A DNA stretch of 64,000 nucleotides from an uncultured Bacteroides sp. (GTDB lineage: Bacteria; Bacteroidota; Bacteroidia; Bacteroidales; Bacteroidaceae), in contig CAQOGY010000013.1 of NCBI GenBank assembly GCA_948847595.1, positions 12,602 to 76,601 on the forward strand. The letters run 5' to 3'. Positions 47,121 through 56,704 of this stretch are shown in pieces. The notes under the pieces were generated by a model that was given only the letters and a program-made list of their open reading frames with translations, did not search any database and was not told the origin of the DNA. Both the position numbers and the translations under genes were made by a program. The stretch's first letter is position 1. The number at the start of each line of letters is the position of its first letter.

Positions 47121-48749
47121 ATGGATAGAAGAAAGTTTTTAAAAAACACAGGCTGGTCTTTCCTCGGATTGGCAGCTTCAGGCAGTTTACTAGGTTCTTG
47201 TGCACCGGGAAGCAAGGATGCCAAGAAAATCATGCCATCGGCAAGCAACCTCAAAATGTATTGGGGTGACTTACACAACCACTGTAACATCACATACGGA
47301 CACGGCGACATGCGCGATGCTTTTGAAGCAGCGAAAGGACAATTGGATTTTGTCAGTGTAACCCCTCATGCCATGTGGCCGGATATTCCCGGAGCAGATG
47401 ACCCTCGTCTGAAATGGGTAATCGACTACCACACGGGGGCTTTCAAACGTCTGCGTGAAGGCGGCTACGAGAAATATGTACGAATGACTAATGAGTATAA
47501 CAAGGAAGGCGAATTCCTGACTTTCGTCGGATACGAAGCTCACAGCATGGAGCATGGCGACCATGTCGCACTGAACTACGACCTGGATGCGCCGCTTGTA
47601 GAATGTACTTCTATCGAAGACTGGAAAGAAAAAGCCAAAGGACACAAAGTATTCGTTACTCCGCACCACATGGGTTATCAGGGCGGTTATCGCGGTTACA
47701 ACTGGAATTGCTTTACTGAAGGTGACATTACTCCCTTCGTAGAAATGTATTCCCGCCACGGTCTGGCAGAAAGCGACCAGGGAGACTATCCTTATCTGCA
47801 TGATATGGGCCCCCGTCAATGGGAAGGAACTATCCAGTATGGTCTTGAATCAGGCAACAAGTTTGGTATCATGGCTTCTACCGACCAGCACTCCGGTTAT
47901 CCGGGAAGTTATGGCGACGGACGTATCGGCGTACTGGCTCCGTCACTGACTCGCGACGCTATTTGGGAAGCTCTCCGTACCCGCCACGTATGTGCCGCAA
48001 CGGGTGATAAGATTCTTATAGATTTCCGTCTGAATGACGCTCTTATGGGAGATGTAGTTCGTGGTAACAGCCGTCGTATCTATCTGAACGTAACAGGTGA
48101 AAGCTGCATCGACTATGTAGATATTGTAAAGAACGGTCAGATTTTGGCTCGCATGAACGGCCCGTTGACCCCGGTTGCCCCGGAAGGCGATACGGTACGT
48201 TGCAAAGTTAAAGTTGATTTTGGTTGGAATCGTGAAGAGAAATACGTACATTGGCAGGGTAAATTGTCATTGGACAAAGGACAGCTCCATAGCGTGACTC
48301 CTTGTTTCCGCGGCGCAGCCTTCACTTCTCCGCAGGAAGGTGAAACCGAGTTCCACACACATGTCAACCGCATCGTATCTGTCAGCGACAAGGAAACCGA
48401 ACTGGATATGTATAGCAGCAAAAACCCGAATACGACGACTGCGGCCATGCAAGCAGTAATCCTCGATGTTGAGATGCCGAAAGACGGTAAGATTATCGCA
48501 GAGTTCAACGGCAAGAAGTTTGAGCATACATTGGGCGAATTGCTCGAAGGTTCACGTTCGCACTTCATGATCGGCTGGTTGAGCGAAGCAATCCTCTTCA
48601 ACCGTGCAATGCCGGAAAGCTGCTTCACAGTAGAGCACTACATGGAAGACAAGGAGCCTCAACGCGATACTGATTATTACTATGTACGCGCCCGCCAACG
48701 TGACGGACAATGGGCCTGGAGTTCACCGATTTGGGCAGAAAGAGTGTGA
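47121..48749 (+). CDS. PHP/DUF3604-type metallohydrolase lipoprotein with Tat-like signal
   Basis: A 542-residue protein. The N-terminus carries a twin-arginine-like motif (RRKFLK at 3-8), a hydrophobic stretch and a lipobox with Cys27. The N-terminal half is PHP-like: YWGDLHNHCN (His52, His54), VTPHAMW, TFVGYEAHSMEHGDH, TPHHMGY and ASTDQHSGYPG give the expected metal-ligand set. The second half is beta-rich. The DUF3604-type family has no established role in glycosaminoglycan breakdown. It lies 17 bp after the sulfatase and 30 bp before the ROK kinase, so it is certainly part of the PUL. A phosphoesterase or sulfo-/acyl-hydrolase role in the periplasm is speculation. Confidence 0.75.
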   Translation: MDRRKFLKNTGWSFLGLAASGSLLGSCAPGSKDAKKIMPSASNLKMYWGDLHNHCNITYGHGDMRDAFEAAKGQLDFVSVTPHAMWPDIPGADDPRLKWVIDYHTGAFKRLREGGYEKYVRMTNEYNKEGEFLTFVGYEAHSMEHGDHVALNYDLDAPLVECTSIEDWKEKAKGHKVFVTPHHMGYQGGYRGYNWNCFTEGDITPFVEMYSRHGLAESDQGDYPYLHDMGPRQWEGTIQYGLESGNKFGIMASTDQHSGYPGSYGDGRIGVLAPSLTRDAIWEALRTRHVCAATGDKILIDFRLNDALMGDVVRGNSRRIYLNVTGESCIDYVDIVKNGQILARMNGPLTPVAPEGDTVRCKVKVDFGWNREEKYVHWQGKLSLDKGQLHSVTPCFRGAAFTSPQEGETEFHTHVNRIVSVSDKETELDMYSSKNPNTTTAAMQAVILDVEMPKDGKIIAEFNGKKFEHTLGELLEGSRSHFMIGWLSEAILFNRAMPESCFTVEHYMEDKEPQRDTDYYYVRARQRDGQWAWSSPIWAERV

Positions 48750-48778
48750 TTTTCAAGTATTAAATATTACTTAGTGAT

Positions 48779-49750
48779 ATGGAAAAAGAATACGCTATAG
48801 GAATTGACCTTGGCGGAACTTCTGTGAAATACGCCCTTATTGATAATGAAGGCGTATTTCATTTTCAAGGGAAGTTGCCGTCGAAAGCCGATGTATCAGC
48901 CGAAGCTGTCATCGGGCAGTTGGTTGCCGCCATCAATGAAGTGAAAGCTTTTGCAGAAAAGCAAGAGTTCAAGATTGACGGTATAGGAATCGGGACACCG
49001 GGTATCGTGGATTGTACGAACCGCATCGTTTTGGGTGGAGCGGAAAACATCAAAGGATGGGAGAATCTGCATCTGGCAGACCGCATTGAAACAGAAACCG
49101 GAATCCCTGCTTTATTGGGAAATGATGCCAATCTGATGGGATTGGGCGAAACCATGTACGGAGCCGGTCAGGGCGCCACTCATGTTGTTTTCCTAACCGT
49201 AGGAACGGGTATCGGCGGTGCAGTGGTTATCGACGGTAAACTGTTCAATGGTTATGCCAATCGGGGAACGGAATTGGGACATGTGCCTTTAATTGCCAAT
49301 GGTGAACCTTGTGCCTGTGGTTCTGTCGGCTGTCTGGAACATTATGCTTCGACTTCGGCTTTGGTGCGCCGTTTCAGCCAGCGAATAGCGGAAGCGGGTA
49401 TCTCTTATCCGAATGACGAAATCAACGGAGAACTGATTGTCCGCCTTTACAAAGAGGGCGACAGCATTGCCACCGAATCACTGGAAGAACATTGTGATTT
49501 TCTGGGACATGGAATTGCCGGATTTATCAATATCTTCAGCCCGCAAAAGGTTGTAATCGGCGGCGGACTTTCTGAAGCCGGAGATTTCTATATCCGGAAA
49601 GTCAGTGAGAAGGCTCACCGCTATGCCATCTCCGACTGTGCCGTGAATACGGAAATCATGGCTGCCGGCTTAGGCAACAAAGCCGGAAGTATCGGAGCCG
49701 CCTCACTTGTATTTACTCAATTTTCCGCTCCCAATCTAATTAAATTATGA
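48779..49750 (+). CDS. ROK-family sugar kinase, probable GlcNAc/glucosamine kinase
   Basis: A 323-residue cytosolic kinase: ATP-binding IGIDLGGTSVKYALID at the N-terminus, GIGTPGIVD, the catalytic Asp in LLGNDANLMG, TVGTGIGGAVV, and the ROK zinc site ELGHVPL plus CACGSVGCLEHYAS (CxCGxxGCxE). It phosphorylates the amino sugar liberated from heparan sulfate. The stop overlaps the start of the MFS gene by 4 bp (ATGA), indicating translational coupling between import and phosphorylation. Counterpart of BT4654 by recollection. Confidence 0.9.
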   Translation: MEKEYAIGIDLGGTSVKYALIDNEGVFHFQGKLPSKADVSAEAVIGQLVAAINEVKAFAEKQEFKIDGIGIGTPGIVDCTNRIVLGGAENIKGWENLHLADRIETETGIPALLGNDANLMGLGETMYGAGQGATHVVFLTVGTGIGGAVVIDGKLFNGYANRGTELGHVPLIANGEPCACGSVGCLEHYASTSALVRRFSQRIAEAGISYPNDEINGELIVRLYKEGDSIATESLEEHCDFLGHGIAGFINIFSPQKVVIGGGLSEAGDFYIRKVSEKAHRYAISDCAVNTEIMAAGLGNKAGSIGAASLVFTQFSAPNLIKL

Positions 49751-51015
49751 AAAGAAATTTAGGAATGCTGGCGCTGATTATGGCGTTCTGGTTCACCATC
49801 TCATTTATTACTAATATCCTGGGACCACTCATTCCGGACATTATTCACAATTTCAATCTGAGCGATCTGGCGATGGCGGGATTTATCCCGACTTCTTTTT
49901 TCCTGGCTTACGCCATCATGTCCATCCCTGCCGGACTGCTGATCGACCGTTTCGGTGAAAAGCCCGTACTATTCGGCGGATTCCTGATGCCGTTTATCGG
50001 AACTATCCTCTTTGCCTGCATGCACACATATCCGATATTACTGGCTTCTTCTTTTATCATCGGACTGGGAATGGCTATGTTGCAAACTGTATTGAATCCG
50101 CTTCAACGCACCGTAGGCGGAGAGGAAAACTACGCATTCGTCGCCGAACTGGCACAATTCATGTTTGGAATCGCTTCCTTCCTGAGCCCATTGGTATATA
50201 CATACCTGATTCGGGAACTCGATCCTGTGACTTATACGGCCGGAAAAGGTTTCTTTATTGATTTGCTGGCCGATGTCACTCCGAGAGAAATGCCCTGGGT
50301 ATCTCTTTACTGGGTGTTTGCCTTGATTTTGCTAGTCATGTTGATTGCTGTCAGCGTATCCCGCTTCCCGAAAATCGAATTGAAAGAAGACGAGAAAAGC
50401 GGTTCAAAAGATTCATATCTGGCATTATTCAAGCAGAAATATGTATGGCTGTTCTTTCTGGGAATCTTCTGCTATGTGAGCACGGAACAGGGAACTTCTA
50501 TCTTTATGAGTACGTTTCTCGAACAATATCACGGGGTAAATCCTCAAACTGACGGCGCACAGGCAGTGAGCTATTTTTGGGGCTTGATGACTGCCGGATG
50601 CCTGGTAGGTATGGTGTTACTGAAACTGATTGACAGCAAGCGTTTGTTACAACTCTCCGGAGTATTGACTATTGTATTGTTGCTCTCTGCGCTGTTCGGA
50701 AGCAAGGAAGTATCATTAACTGCTTTTCCTGCTATCGGATTCAGCATTTCGATGATGTTTTCTATCGTATTCTCACTGGCATTGAATTCAGCATCGCAAC
50801 ATCACGGTTCCTTTGCCGGTATCCTGTGTTCGGCAATCGTAGGCGGAGCAGGCGGCCCGATGATTGTCAGTACGATAGCGGATGCTACTTCCCTTCGTAC
50901 AGGTATGCTGTTCATCCTCGTTTTTGCAGGATACATTACCTTTATCGGTTTTTGGGCTCGCCCGTTGATCAACAATAAGACAGTGAAACTGAAAGAGCTG
51001 TTTAAAAAAGTATGA
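49747..51015 (+). CDS. MFS sugar permease
   Basis: A 422-residue inner membrane protein with about 12 hydrophobic helices. The MFS loop motif between helices 2 and 3 is PAGLLIDRFGEKP. A conserved FIIGLGMAMLQTVLNPLQR segment recalls the fucose/GlcNAc permease branch of the MFS. It overlaps both neighbours by 4 bp (ATGA at each end), so it is tightly coupled to the ROK kinase and the PL15 lyase. It probably imports GlcNAc or glucosamine produced in the periplasm. Confidence 0.88.
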   Translation: MKRNLGMLALIMAFWFTISFITNILGPLIPDIIHNFNLSDLAMAGFIPTSFFLAYAIMSIPAGLLIDRFGEKPVLFGGFLMPFIGTILFACMHTYPILLASSFIIGLGMAMLQTVLNPLQRTVGGEENYAFVAELAQFMFGIASFLSPLVYTYLIRELDPVTYTAGKGFFIDLLADVTPREMPWVSLYWVFALILLVMLIAVSVSRFPKIELKEDEKSGSKDSYLALFKQKYVWLFFLGIFCYVSTEQGTSIFMSTFLEQYHGVNPQTDGAQAVSYFWGLMTAGCLVGMVLLKLIDSKRLLQLSGVLTIVLLLSALFGSKEVSLTAFPAIGFSISMMFSIVFSLALNSASQHHGSFAGILCSAIVGGAGGPMIVSTIADATSLRTGMLFILVFAGYITFIGFWARPLINNKTVKLKELFKKV

Positions 51016-53636
51016 TTATGAAACAACAAACCTATATTCTCCTATTGTTCTCTCTCTTGCTGTCTGCAAACGGATATGCGCAAAAGGGCATCATGCATCC
51101 AAGTCAACAGGCACTGATGCACGAAGTCCGCGAAACGCCTTCCCCACTGGATGGACAGCATATTGCAGTCAATCCTCCACGCTTTATGTGGCCGGACAAA
51201 TTTCCTCACCTTGGTGCCGTACTTGACGGTGTAGAAGAAGAGGACTTCAAACCGGAAGTGACTTACCGCATCCGTATTGCACGCGATCCGGAATTTAAGT
51301 CTGAGGTGATTACTGCCGAAAGGAAGTGGGCTTTCTTCAATCCTTTCAAATTGTTCGAGAAAGGGAAATGGTATTGGCAACATGCCTATGTAGATAAAGA
51401 CGGCAAAGAAGAGTGGTCGCCTGTTTATCATTTCTATGTAGATGGTCAGACACGTACTTTCAACCCGCCTTCACTACAAGAAGTACTGGCTAAATTACCA
51501 AAAAGCCACCCCCGTATTCTGCTCGATGCCAACGACTGGGATAACATTATCGAACGGAATAAGAATAATCCGGAAGCACAGGCGTATATCACGAAGGCAA
51601 ACAAATGCCTGAATCATCCGCTGAAACATTTGGAAGAAGAGATTGATACGACACAGGTTGTCAAACTGACAAATATTGTGCAGTATCGTTCTGCCCTGAT
51701 TCGTGAAAGCCGGAAGATTGTAGACCGTGAAGAAGCGAATATCGAAGCAATGGTACGTGCTTATTTGCTGACTAAAGATGAGGTGTATTATAAAGAGGGT
51801 GTCAAACGCCTTTCCGAAATCCTTTCATGGAAAAACAGTAAATACTTTGCAGGGGACTTCAACCGTTCCACTATCCTGTCTATGAGTACTTCGGCTTATG
51901 ACGCATGGTATAACCTGCTGACACCGGAAGAAAAAAAGCTACTTTTAGGAACTATCCGCGACAACGGCAAGAAGTTCTATCACGAATACGTCAACCATCT
52001 TGAAAATCGTATTGCGGACAATCATGTCTGGCAAATGACATTCCGTATTTTGAATATGGCGGCCTTTGCTACGTACGGAGAACTCCCGATGTCTTCTACC
52101 TGGGTAGATTATTGCTACAATGAATGGGTATCCCGTCTGCCGGGACTTAACACCGACGGTGGATGGCACAACGGTGATTCTTATTTCCATGTCAATCTCC
52201 GTACATTAATTGAAGTTCCCGCTTTCTACTCACGTATCAGCGGATTCGACTTTTTTGCCGACCCTTGGTATAATAATAACGCACTTTATGTTATTTACCA
52301 GCAACCGCCTTTCTCGAAATCTGCCGGACAAGGTAACTCACATGAAACGAAGATGAAACCGAATGGTACACGAGTAGGTTACGCAGACGCATTGGCGCGT
52401 GAATGTAACAACCCTTGGGCAGCCGCTTATGCACGCACGATATTGGAAAAAGAACCGGATATTATGAAGAAAACATTCTTAGGAAAATCCGGTGACCTTA
52501 CCTGGTATCGCTGTACTACCAAAAAGTCTTTGCCTGAAGAGGAACACTCATTGGCAGAACTTCCCATGGCAAAAGTATTCAACGAAACGGGAATTGCAAC
52601 AATGCATACTTCTCTGGGAGATATAGCCAAGAACGCAATGCTTTCATTCCGCTCCAGTCCTTACGGCTCTACTTCTCATGCGCTTGCCAATCAGAATGCT
52701 TTCAACACATTCTATAGTGGAAAAGCAATCTTCTACAGCAGCGGACACCGTACCGGATTCACGGACGATCATTGTATGTATTCCTATCGTAACACACGTG
52801 CGCACAATAGTATCCTGGTCAACGGAATGACACAGAAAATCGGGACAGAAGGATACGGATGGATTCCACGCTGGTATGAAGGGGAAAAGATTTCATATAT
52901 GGTCGGAGATGCTTCCAACGCTTATGGCAAAGTGACTTCTCCCCTATGGCTGAAACGCGGTGAACTGTCCGGCACTCAGTACACGCCTGAAAAAGGTTGG
53001 GACGAGAACAAAGTAGACATGTTCCGCCGCCACATCATTCAATTGGGGACTACCGGAGTGTACGTAATCTATGATGAACTGGAAGGAAAAGAAGCTGTGA
53101 CATGGAGTTATCTTTTACATACGGTAGAACTTCCTATGGAAATACAGGAACTACCTGATGAGGTAAAAGTTACCGGAAAGAATAAGGCCGGCGATATATC
53201 CGTTGCTCATCTGTTCAGTTCAGCCAAGACAGAACAAGCTATTGTAGATACTTTCTTCTGTGCTCCTACCAACTGGAAGAATGTGACGAATGCTCAGGGA
53301 AAAGCCCTGAAATATCCTAATCATTGGCATTTCTCCTCTACAACTGTTCCTTGCAAAGCCGCCCGTTTCTTAACGGTTATGGACACACACGGGAACAACC
53401 GTTCGGACATGGAAGTGATTCGTAAAGGCAATACCGTACAGGTAGGCAATTGGGTTATCACTTGTAATCTGACAGATAAAGGAAAGGCCGCTATCAGTGT
53501 CACCAATAAGGCTGAAAAGGTTTCCTTAAATTATGACGCAGGTAAAAAGGAAGGTGCGACGATTGTAACTGACCAGGTGGAAGGTAAACAAGTCAGCAAA
53601 ATTCTGACGGACTATTTACCTGATTTTGAGATATAA
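51012..53636 (+). CDS. PL15-type exo-acting heparin/heparan lyase
   Basis: An 874-residue protein with a signal peptide (NGYAQK). ATG 51012 overlaps the MFS stop; an in-frame ATG at 51018 is an alternative. An N-terminal beta-sandwich (DUF4962-like, about 25-155) with VNPPRFMWPD is followed by an alpha/alpha toroid (RIADNHVWQMTFRI, NTDGGWHNGDSYFHVN) and a heparinase II/III beta domain (SSPYGSTSHALANQNAFNTF, NTRAHNSILVNG). Length and domain order fit PL15 lyases. BT4652 is, by recollection, the exolytic heparin lyase at the end of the B. thetaiotaomicron PUL. It ends the PUL before a bidirectional terminator. Confidence 0.9.
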   Translation: MIMKQQTYILLLFSLLLSANGYAQKGIMHPSQQALMHEVRETPSPLDGQHIAVNPPRFMWPDKFPHLGAVLDGVEEEDFKPEVTYRIRIARDPEFKSEVITAERKWAFFNPFKLFEKGKWYWQHAYVDKDGKEEWSPVYHFYVDGQTRTFNPPSLQEVLAKLPKSHPRILLDANDWDNIIERNKNNPEAQAYITKANKCLNHPLKHLEEEIDTTQVVKLTNIVQYRSALIRESRKIVDREEANIEAMVRAYLLTKDEVYYKEGVKRLSEILSWKNSKYFAGDFNRSTILSMSTSAYDAWYNLLTPEEKKLLLGTIRDNGKKFYHEYVNHLENRIADNHVWQMTFRILNMAAFATYGELPMSSTWVDYCYNEWVSRLPGLNTDGGWHNGDSYFHVNLRTLIEVPAFYSRISGFDFFADPWYNNNALYVIYQQPPFSKSAGQGNSHETKMKPNGTRVGYADALARECNNPWAAAYARTILEKEPDIMKKTFLGKSGDLTWYRCTTKKSLPEEEHSLAELPMAKVFNETGIATMHTSLGDIAKNAMLSFRSSPYGSTSHALANQNAFNTFYSGKAIFYSSGHRTGFTDDHCMYSYRNTRAHNSILVNGMTQKIGTEGYGWIPRWYEGEKISYMVGDASNAYGKVTSPLWLKRGELSGTQYTPEKGWDENKVDMFRRHIIQLGTTGVYVIYDELEGKEAVTWSYLLHTVELPMEIQELPDEVKVTGKNKAGDISVAHLFSSAKTEQAIVDTFFCAPTNWKNVTNAQGKALKYPNHWHFSSTTVPCKAARFLTVMDTHGNNRSDMEVIRKGNTVQVGNWVITCNLTDKGKAAISVTNKAEKVSLNYDAGKKEGATIVTDQVEGKQVSKILTDYLPDFEI

Positions 53637-53654
53637 GATAATAGTATTCAAATG

Positions 53655-53689
53655 AAAACAGGAGAGCTTATTATCACTCTCCTGTTTTT
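53655..53689. terminator. Bidirectional terminator between the PUL and the CXXX directon
   Basis: Perfect arms around ACAGGAGAG/CTCTCCTGT are flanked by AAAA on the left and TTTTT on the right, so a U-tract is available in both directions. It lies between the convergent PL15 gene and the 53729 lipoprotein gene. Confidence 0.88.
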
Positions 53690-53728
53690 CCTATGAAAAT
53701 GTAGAAACTACCTTTTACTAGTCTAAAA

Positions 53729-54202
53729 TTATCTTACAAAAGCGTGTTGCTCATAATATTCATATACGCTTCCATCTTCTTTTTCTTTTTCACGAAGTTC
53801 ATAGACTAACTCCGTTTCAGTCATCTTGGTCACTGTCCAAACTTCCGTATATCCTTCGTCGTCAGTATCAATCATGGTAAGCTTATTACCTGAATATGTC
53901 CATGTACCATGATAATAATTAGTACCACCTGAAAGATTATAGACATCTTTCTCTACGTAAGTTCCATCTTCTTTGAACTCAATAGAATAGCGATTGGTAC
54001 CGTTCACATAATCCTCTTTATGGTTATTCACCATTTCACCATCCTCCCATTCTTGGTCAAGATAGTACACACCATTCCAAGTTCCCAGTAATAAATCACG
54101 TGACCCCACCGAATCTTCGTCATCATCGCCACAAGAATATACACTAAATGATAATAACACTACTGCCATGCATGCAGCCATTTTCCATAAAATTTGTTTC
54201 AT
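53729..54202 (-). CDS. Lipocalin-like lipoprotein of unknown function
   Basis: A 157-residue lipoprotein (lipobox Cys24 in SVYSC, followed by GDDDEDS, typical of surface export). The mature part is a small antiparallel beta-barrel-type domain with LLGTWNGVYYL, YSIEFKEDGTYVEKD, HGTWTYSGNKLTMID and TETELVYEL, the pattern of Bacteroidetes lipocalin-like domains. It is the last gene of the minus-strand directon, 68 bp after the 90-residue accessory gene. That gap contains no recognisable promoter, so co-transcription is possible but not certain. Function and any link to the CXXX peptide are unknown. Confidence 0.75.
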   Translation of the reverse strand: MKQILWKMAACMAVVLLSFSVYSCGDDDEDSVGSRDLLLGTWNGVYYLDQEWEDGEMVNNHKEDYVNGTNRYSIEFKEDGTYVEKDVYNLSGGTNYYHGTWTYSGNKLTMIDTDDEGYTEVWTVTKMTETELVYELREKEKEDGSVYEYYEQHAFVR

Positions 54203-54270
54203 AATTCATTCATTTTATTAATTGTTTATACTAAAAGATCACTCAATTACAACATTCATTCAAGAAGAAC

Positions 54271-54543
54271 TCATTCATAAACTAAATTAATATCGTTAGT
54301 CACAAAATCAATTTCCCAATGAGCACCTTCCCCACTCTCCCATTGATAATACTCCGCCATACGATTCCACCAGTCCTGAAACTTGGCTCCAGTCTCGCCT
54401 AAGTCCTTCACTAATTTCTCATATAAAGCATCGTTATCAGCAGATACTATTTTAGCCAATTCATTCAAGCCATTCTGACGTTCAAAGAGCTGTTGAATTT
54501 CACACTTCTCTTCCTCCGTCACTTTTCCAACTACTTTTCTCAT
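54271..54543 (-). CDS. CXXX-repeat peptide modification system accessory protein
   Basis: A 90-residue soluble protein without signal, rich in Trp and acidic residues (KFQDWWNRMAEYYQWESGEG, then a hydrophobic beta-like end WEIDFVTNDINLVYE). Its size, sequence style and position after the maturase pair match the small accessory protein I recall as part of the NCBIfam-defined CXXX repeat peptide modification system; the assignment needs a profile search. It overlaps the upstream maturase gene by 4 bp (ATGA), implying coupled translation and a stoichiometric role, perhaps as a precursor-recognition or scaffold subunit. Confidence 0.65.
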   Translation of the reverse strand: MRKVVGKVTEEEKCEIQQLFERQNGLNELAKIVSADNDALYEKLVKDLGETGAKFQDWWNRMAEYYQWESGEGAHWEIDFVTNDINLVYE

Positions 54544-55481
54544 TTCTTTATTATATCAAGAGGATCCAAATACGTTATTTCTTTTATTTCCACATTATTC
54601 ATGCAGGTACTCCCTGACTGACGAATAACAGCTAATAATGCACGTGCCGCATTTCGTTCCAGATGTGAAACAACACACTGTTCATGCGAAGGAGTATTTA
54701 CTTCCAACGTAGTTTTTCTGTTTAGATAAATACAACGTTTACACTGATAAGCATCACAGATACGGCACAAAGGAGCATAATCCAAACGATAAAGTTGCGC
54801 ATTTTTGATGTCAAGACCTTTTTTCAAATCTCCTATAGCAGTTTCTTCACCTTCCAGATAAAAAGCCGGACAAACATAAAACTTCCCATCGGGTGCCAAT
54901 GTTATGCTTTCCCATCCGGCATTGCAATTGTTCATTCTATCCAACATGATGCGGTCAGTCAGCAAATTAAGCTGCGGATTTTTTCCCTGAGCATAACATG
55001 CCGAAATCATCTTCGAAATAGCCTGTAATACTTGCTTGTAAATAGTAAAGTCTACATCTGTAAAGTCGTCTATATCAGTAAAGACGACATTTAAACGATA
55101 AATCTTTTGTAGAATACAATCTAAAGACAAATACTTATCAAAGAAATCCTTTTTTGATGTTCGAAGCACGTAAGTTTGACCTGGAGCAAGCTGAAAACTC
55201 AAAAATGTGTTCCAGTCATTGAAAACCATCACATCTGCTTCTTCCCGACAACCGACGGGAACAATCTTGCTATGGTCAATAGTTTCAATAGTTTCCTTAT
55301 ACTCATCAGGAAGTTCGTAATCGGGATACACAAACTGAATCGACAAATTTTCTTTCATAGCAAAAAATATACCTGCTTTCAAATCATCCAAAGCTATCAG
55401 CCTACGTGCCTTACCGCTATTTTCATAATAACAGAAAGACGTACTCGTATCGTCTAATTGTATAATCAGATATTGAATCAT
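54540..55481 (-). CDS. CXXX-repeat peptide maturase partner (pseudo-radical-SAM with SPASM-like cysteines)
   Basis: A 313-residue cytosolic protein. The N-terminal two thirds lack any CX3CX2C radical SAM cluster motif. The C-terminal third keeps a SPASM-like cysteine array: Cys186 and Cys204 around NAGWESITLAPDGKFYVC, then Cys239, 242, 247 and 250 in LCRICDAYQCKRC, and Cys269 in SHEQC. It could therefore hold auxiliary iron-sulfur clusters without SAM chemistry and act as an electron-transfer or substrate-binding partner of the true radical SAM enzyme, whose stop is 4 bp upstream. The family is remembered as CXXX repeat peptide maturase. It closes with 4-bp overlap into the accessory gene. 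Confidence 0.7.
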   Translation of the reverse strand: MIQYLIIQLDDTSTSFCYYENSGKARRLIALDDLKAGIFFAMKENLSIQFVYPDYELPDEYKETIETIDHSKIVPVGCREEADVMVFNDWNTFLSFQLAPGQTYVLRTSKKDFFDKYLSLDCILQKIYRLNVVFTDIDDFTDVDFTIYKQVLQAISKMISACYAQGKNPQLNLLTDRIMLDRMNNCNAGWESITLAPDGKFYVCPAFYLEGEETAIGDLKKGLDIKNAQLYRLDYAPLCRICDAYQCKRCIYLNRKTTLEVNTPSHEQCVVSHLERNAARALLAVIRQSGSTCMNNVEIKEITYLDPLDIIKK

Positions 55482-55485
55482 AGCG

Positions 55486-56697
55486 TTAACAGATTACATT
55501 GTTTGACATCTTTTGCCTTTTCCCAAACTCATCACACTCACCCTCCAATTCCAACTTACGGAAAAGCTTGTTCCAGTAATAGTTGTTGGCATGAACGCGT
55601 GCCTTGTGCATTTTGCAGATAGCAGTGCTTCGCTGATAAATAGTTGGAGTGTCGGCAGCATCGTAGTTCTCACCTTGACACCATGCACAGCCACTAGCTA
55701 CCTCACAATCAATACATTCTTTCGTACTCTGCGTACAACGGTCAAGAGTTAAGAATGGACGAAGCTTGTTTTTGTCAATGCCGTCATGAATATTTCCGAT
55801 AATCCATGCTTTCTTACTACGCAAAGAGTATTGAGCAAAACGAGTACAAGGATAGAAATTGCCCGCTGCATCCACGGCAAGCATCCTACCGGCTCCGCAC
55901 CAGTTCTGATTATCCATCACACAATCCATTGTTTTACCTATATGCTCTGTAAAAAACGAACAAGTGTAATCCTGATAATATCCTCCATCTATAATTGCAT
56001 CAGCCAACTGCATTAGTTGTTCCTCAAAAAGAGTTTCATCTCCCTGCTCCCACACAGCCTCAAAAACACAATTTATATTGACTTCATGTATACCTAGGCT
56101 GTATAAATGAAGAACGCTTTCTTTAATATAAGGAATGTCCGCACTACTGATTGTCACTTTCGTTCCCGCATTTGGAAATTGTTCTAGCCATAATGGTATA
56201 TTACGCGCCACATCTTTATAAGAACCTTTATTTGTAATTTTATACACACGATTCAAATCATGTTTCATCTCCGTACCGTCTATAGTGATACCGATACTTA
56301 AATGTTCTTTATTTTTCTTGATGAAATTCTGTACTTTCTCTTCATGGTAATTAATGCCATTGGTAGAGAATGAGAAGCGATAGGAGTTGAACCAATGATG
56401 ATTTCGACGGAACATTTCCATCTTAATATAGTCACAAATCCTATCAATTAGATCTATTTCCAAAAAGGGTTCTCCTCCGATAAAATCCCAAACAACGGAT
56501 TCTTCCCGGAATTCATCTTCCCGTTCCAAAATATAGTCAACAGCCTGCTTTGCTATCTCCCAAGGCATACGTTCTTTCGTATTCTTACCTACAAGATAGC
56601 AATATTTACAAGCAAGCTGGCAGTCTTTTGTGACAATGAATGTGATGTTCTTGTCCATGCCGGACTGCCAACCTGCATATTGTTCTTTTATCTTCAT
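55486..56697 (-). CDS. Radical SAM/SPASM peptide maturase of the CXXX-repeat system
   Basis: About 403 residues. The open frame reaches 56790 inside the precursor gene, but the ATG at 56697 leaves a natural 7-bp gap after the precursor stop and is preferred. The radical SAM cluster motif CQLACKYC gives Cys26, Cys30 and Cys33. The barrel has WDFIGGEPFLE (SAM-binding GGE) and SFSTNGI. The C-terminal SPASM/twitch cysteines are near 267, 284, 321, 328, 331, 337, 340 and 361 (NWCGAGRM, NFYPC, ECIDCEVASGCAWC). Such enzymes install thioether or other crosslinks on Cys-rich precursor peptides. The immediate upstream Cys-rich gene is the obvious substrate. Confidence 0.9.
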   Translation of the reverse strand: MKIKEQYAGWQSGMDKNITFIVTKDCQLACKYCYLVGKNTKERMPWEIAKQAVDYILEREDEFREESVVWDFIGGEPFLEIDLIDRICDYIKMEMFRRNHHWFNSYRFSFSTNGINYHEEKVQNFIKKNKEHLSIGITIDGTEMKHDLNRVYKITNKGSYKDVARNIPLWLEQFPNAGTKVTISSADIPYIKESVLHLYSLGIHEVNINCVFEAVWEQGDETLFEEQLMQLADAIIDGGYYQDYTCSFFTEHIGKTMDCVMDNQNWCGAGRMLAVDAAGNFYPCTRFAQYSLRSKKAWIIGNIHDGIDKNKLRPFLTLDRCTQSTKECIDCEVASGCAWCQGENYDAADTPTIYQRSTAICKMHKARVHANNYYWNKLFRKLELEGECDEFGKRQKMSNNVIC

Positions 56698-56704
56698 CAA
56701 ACCA

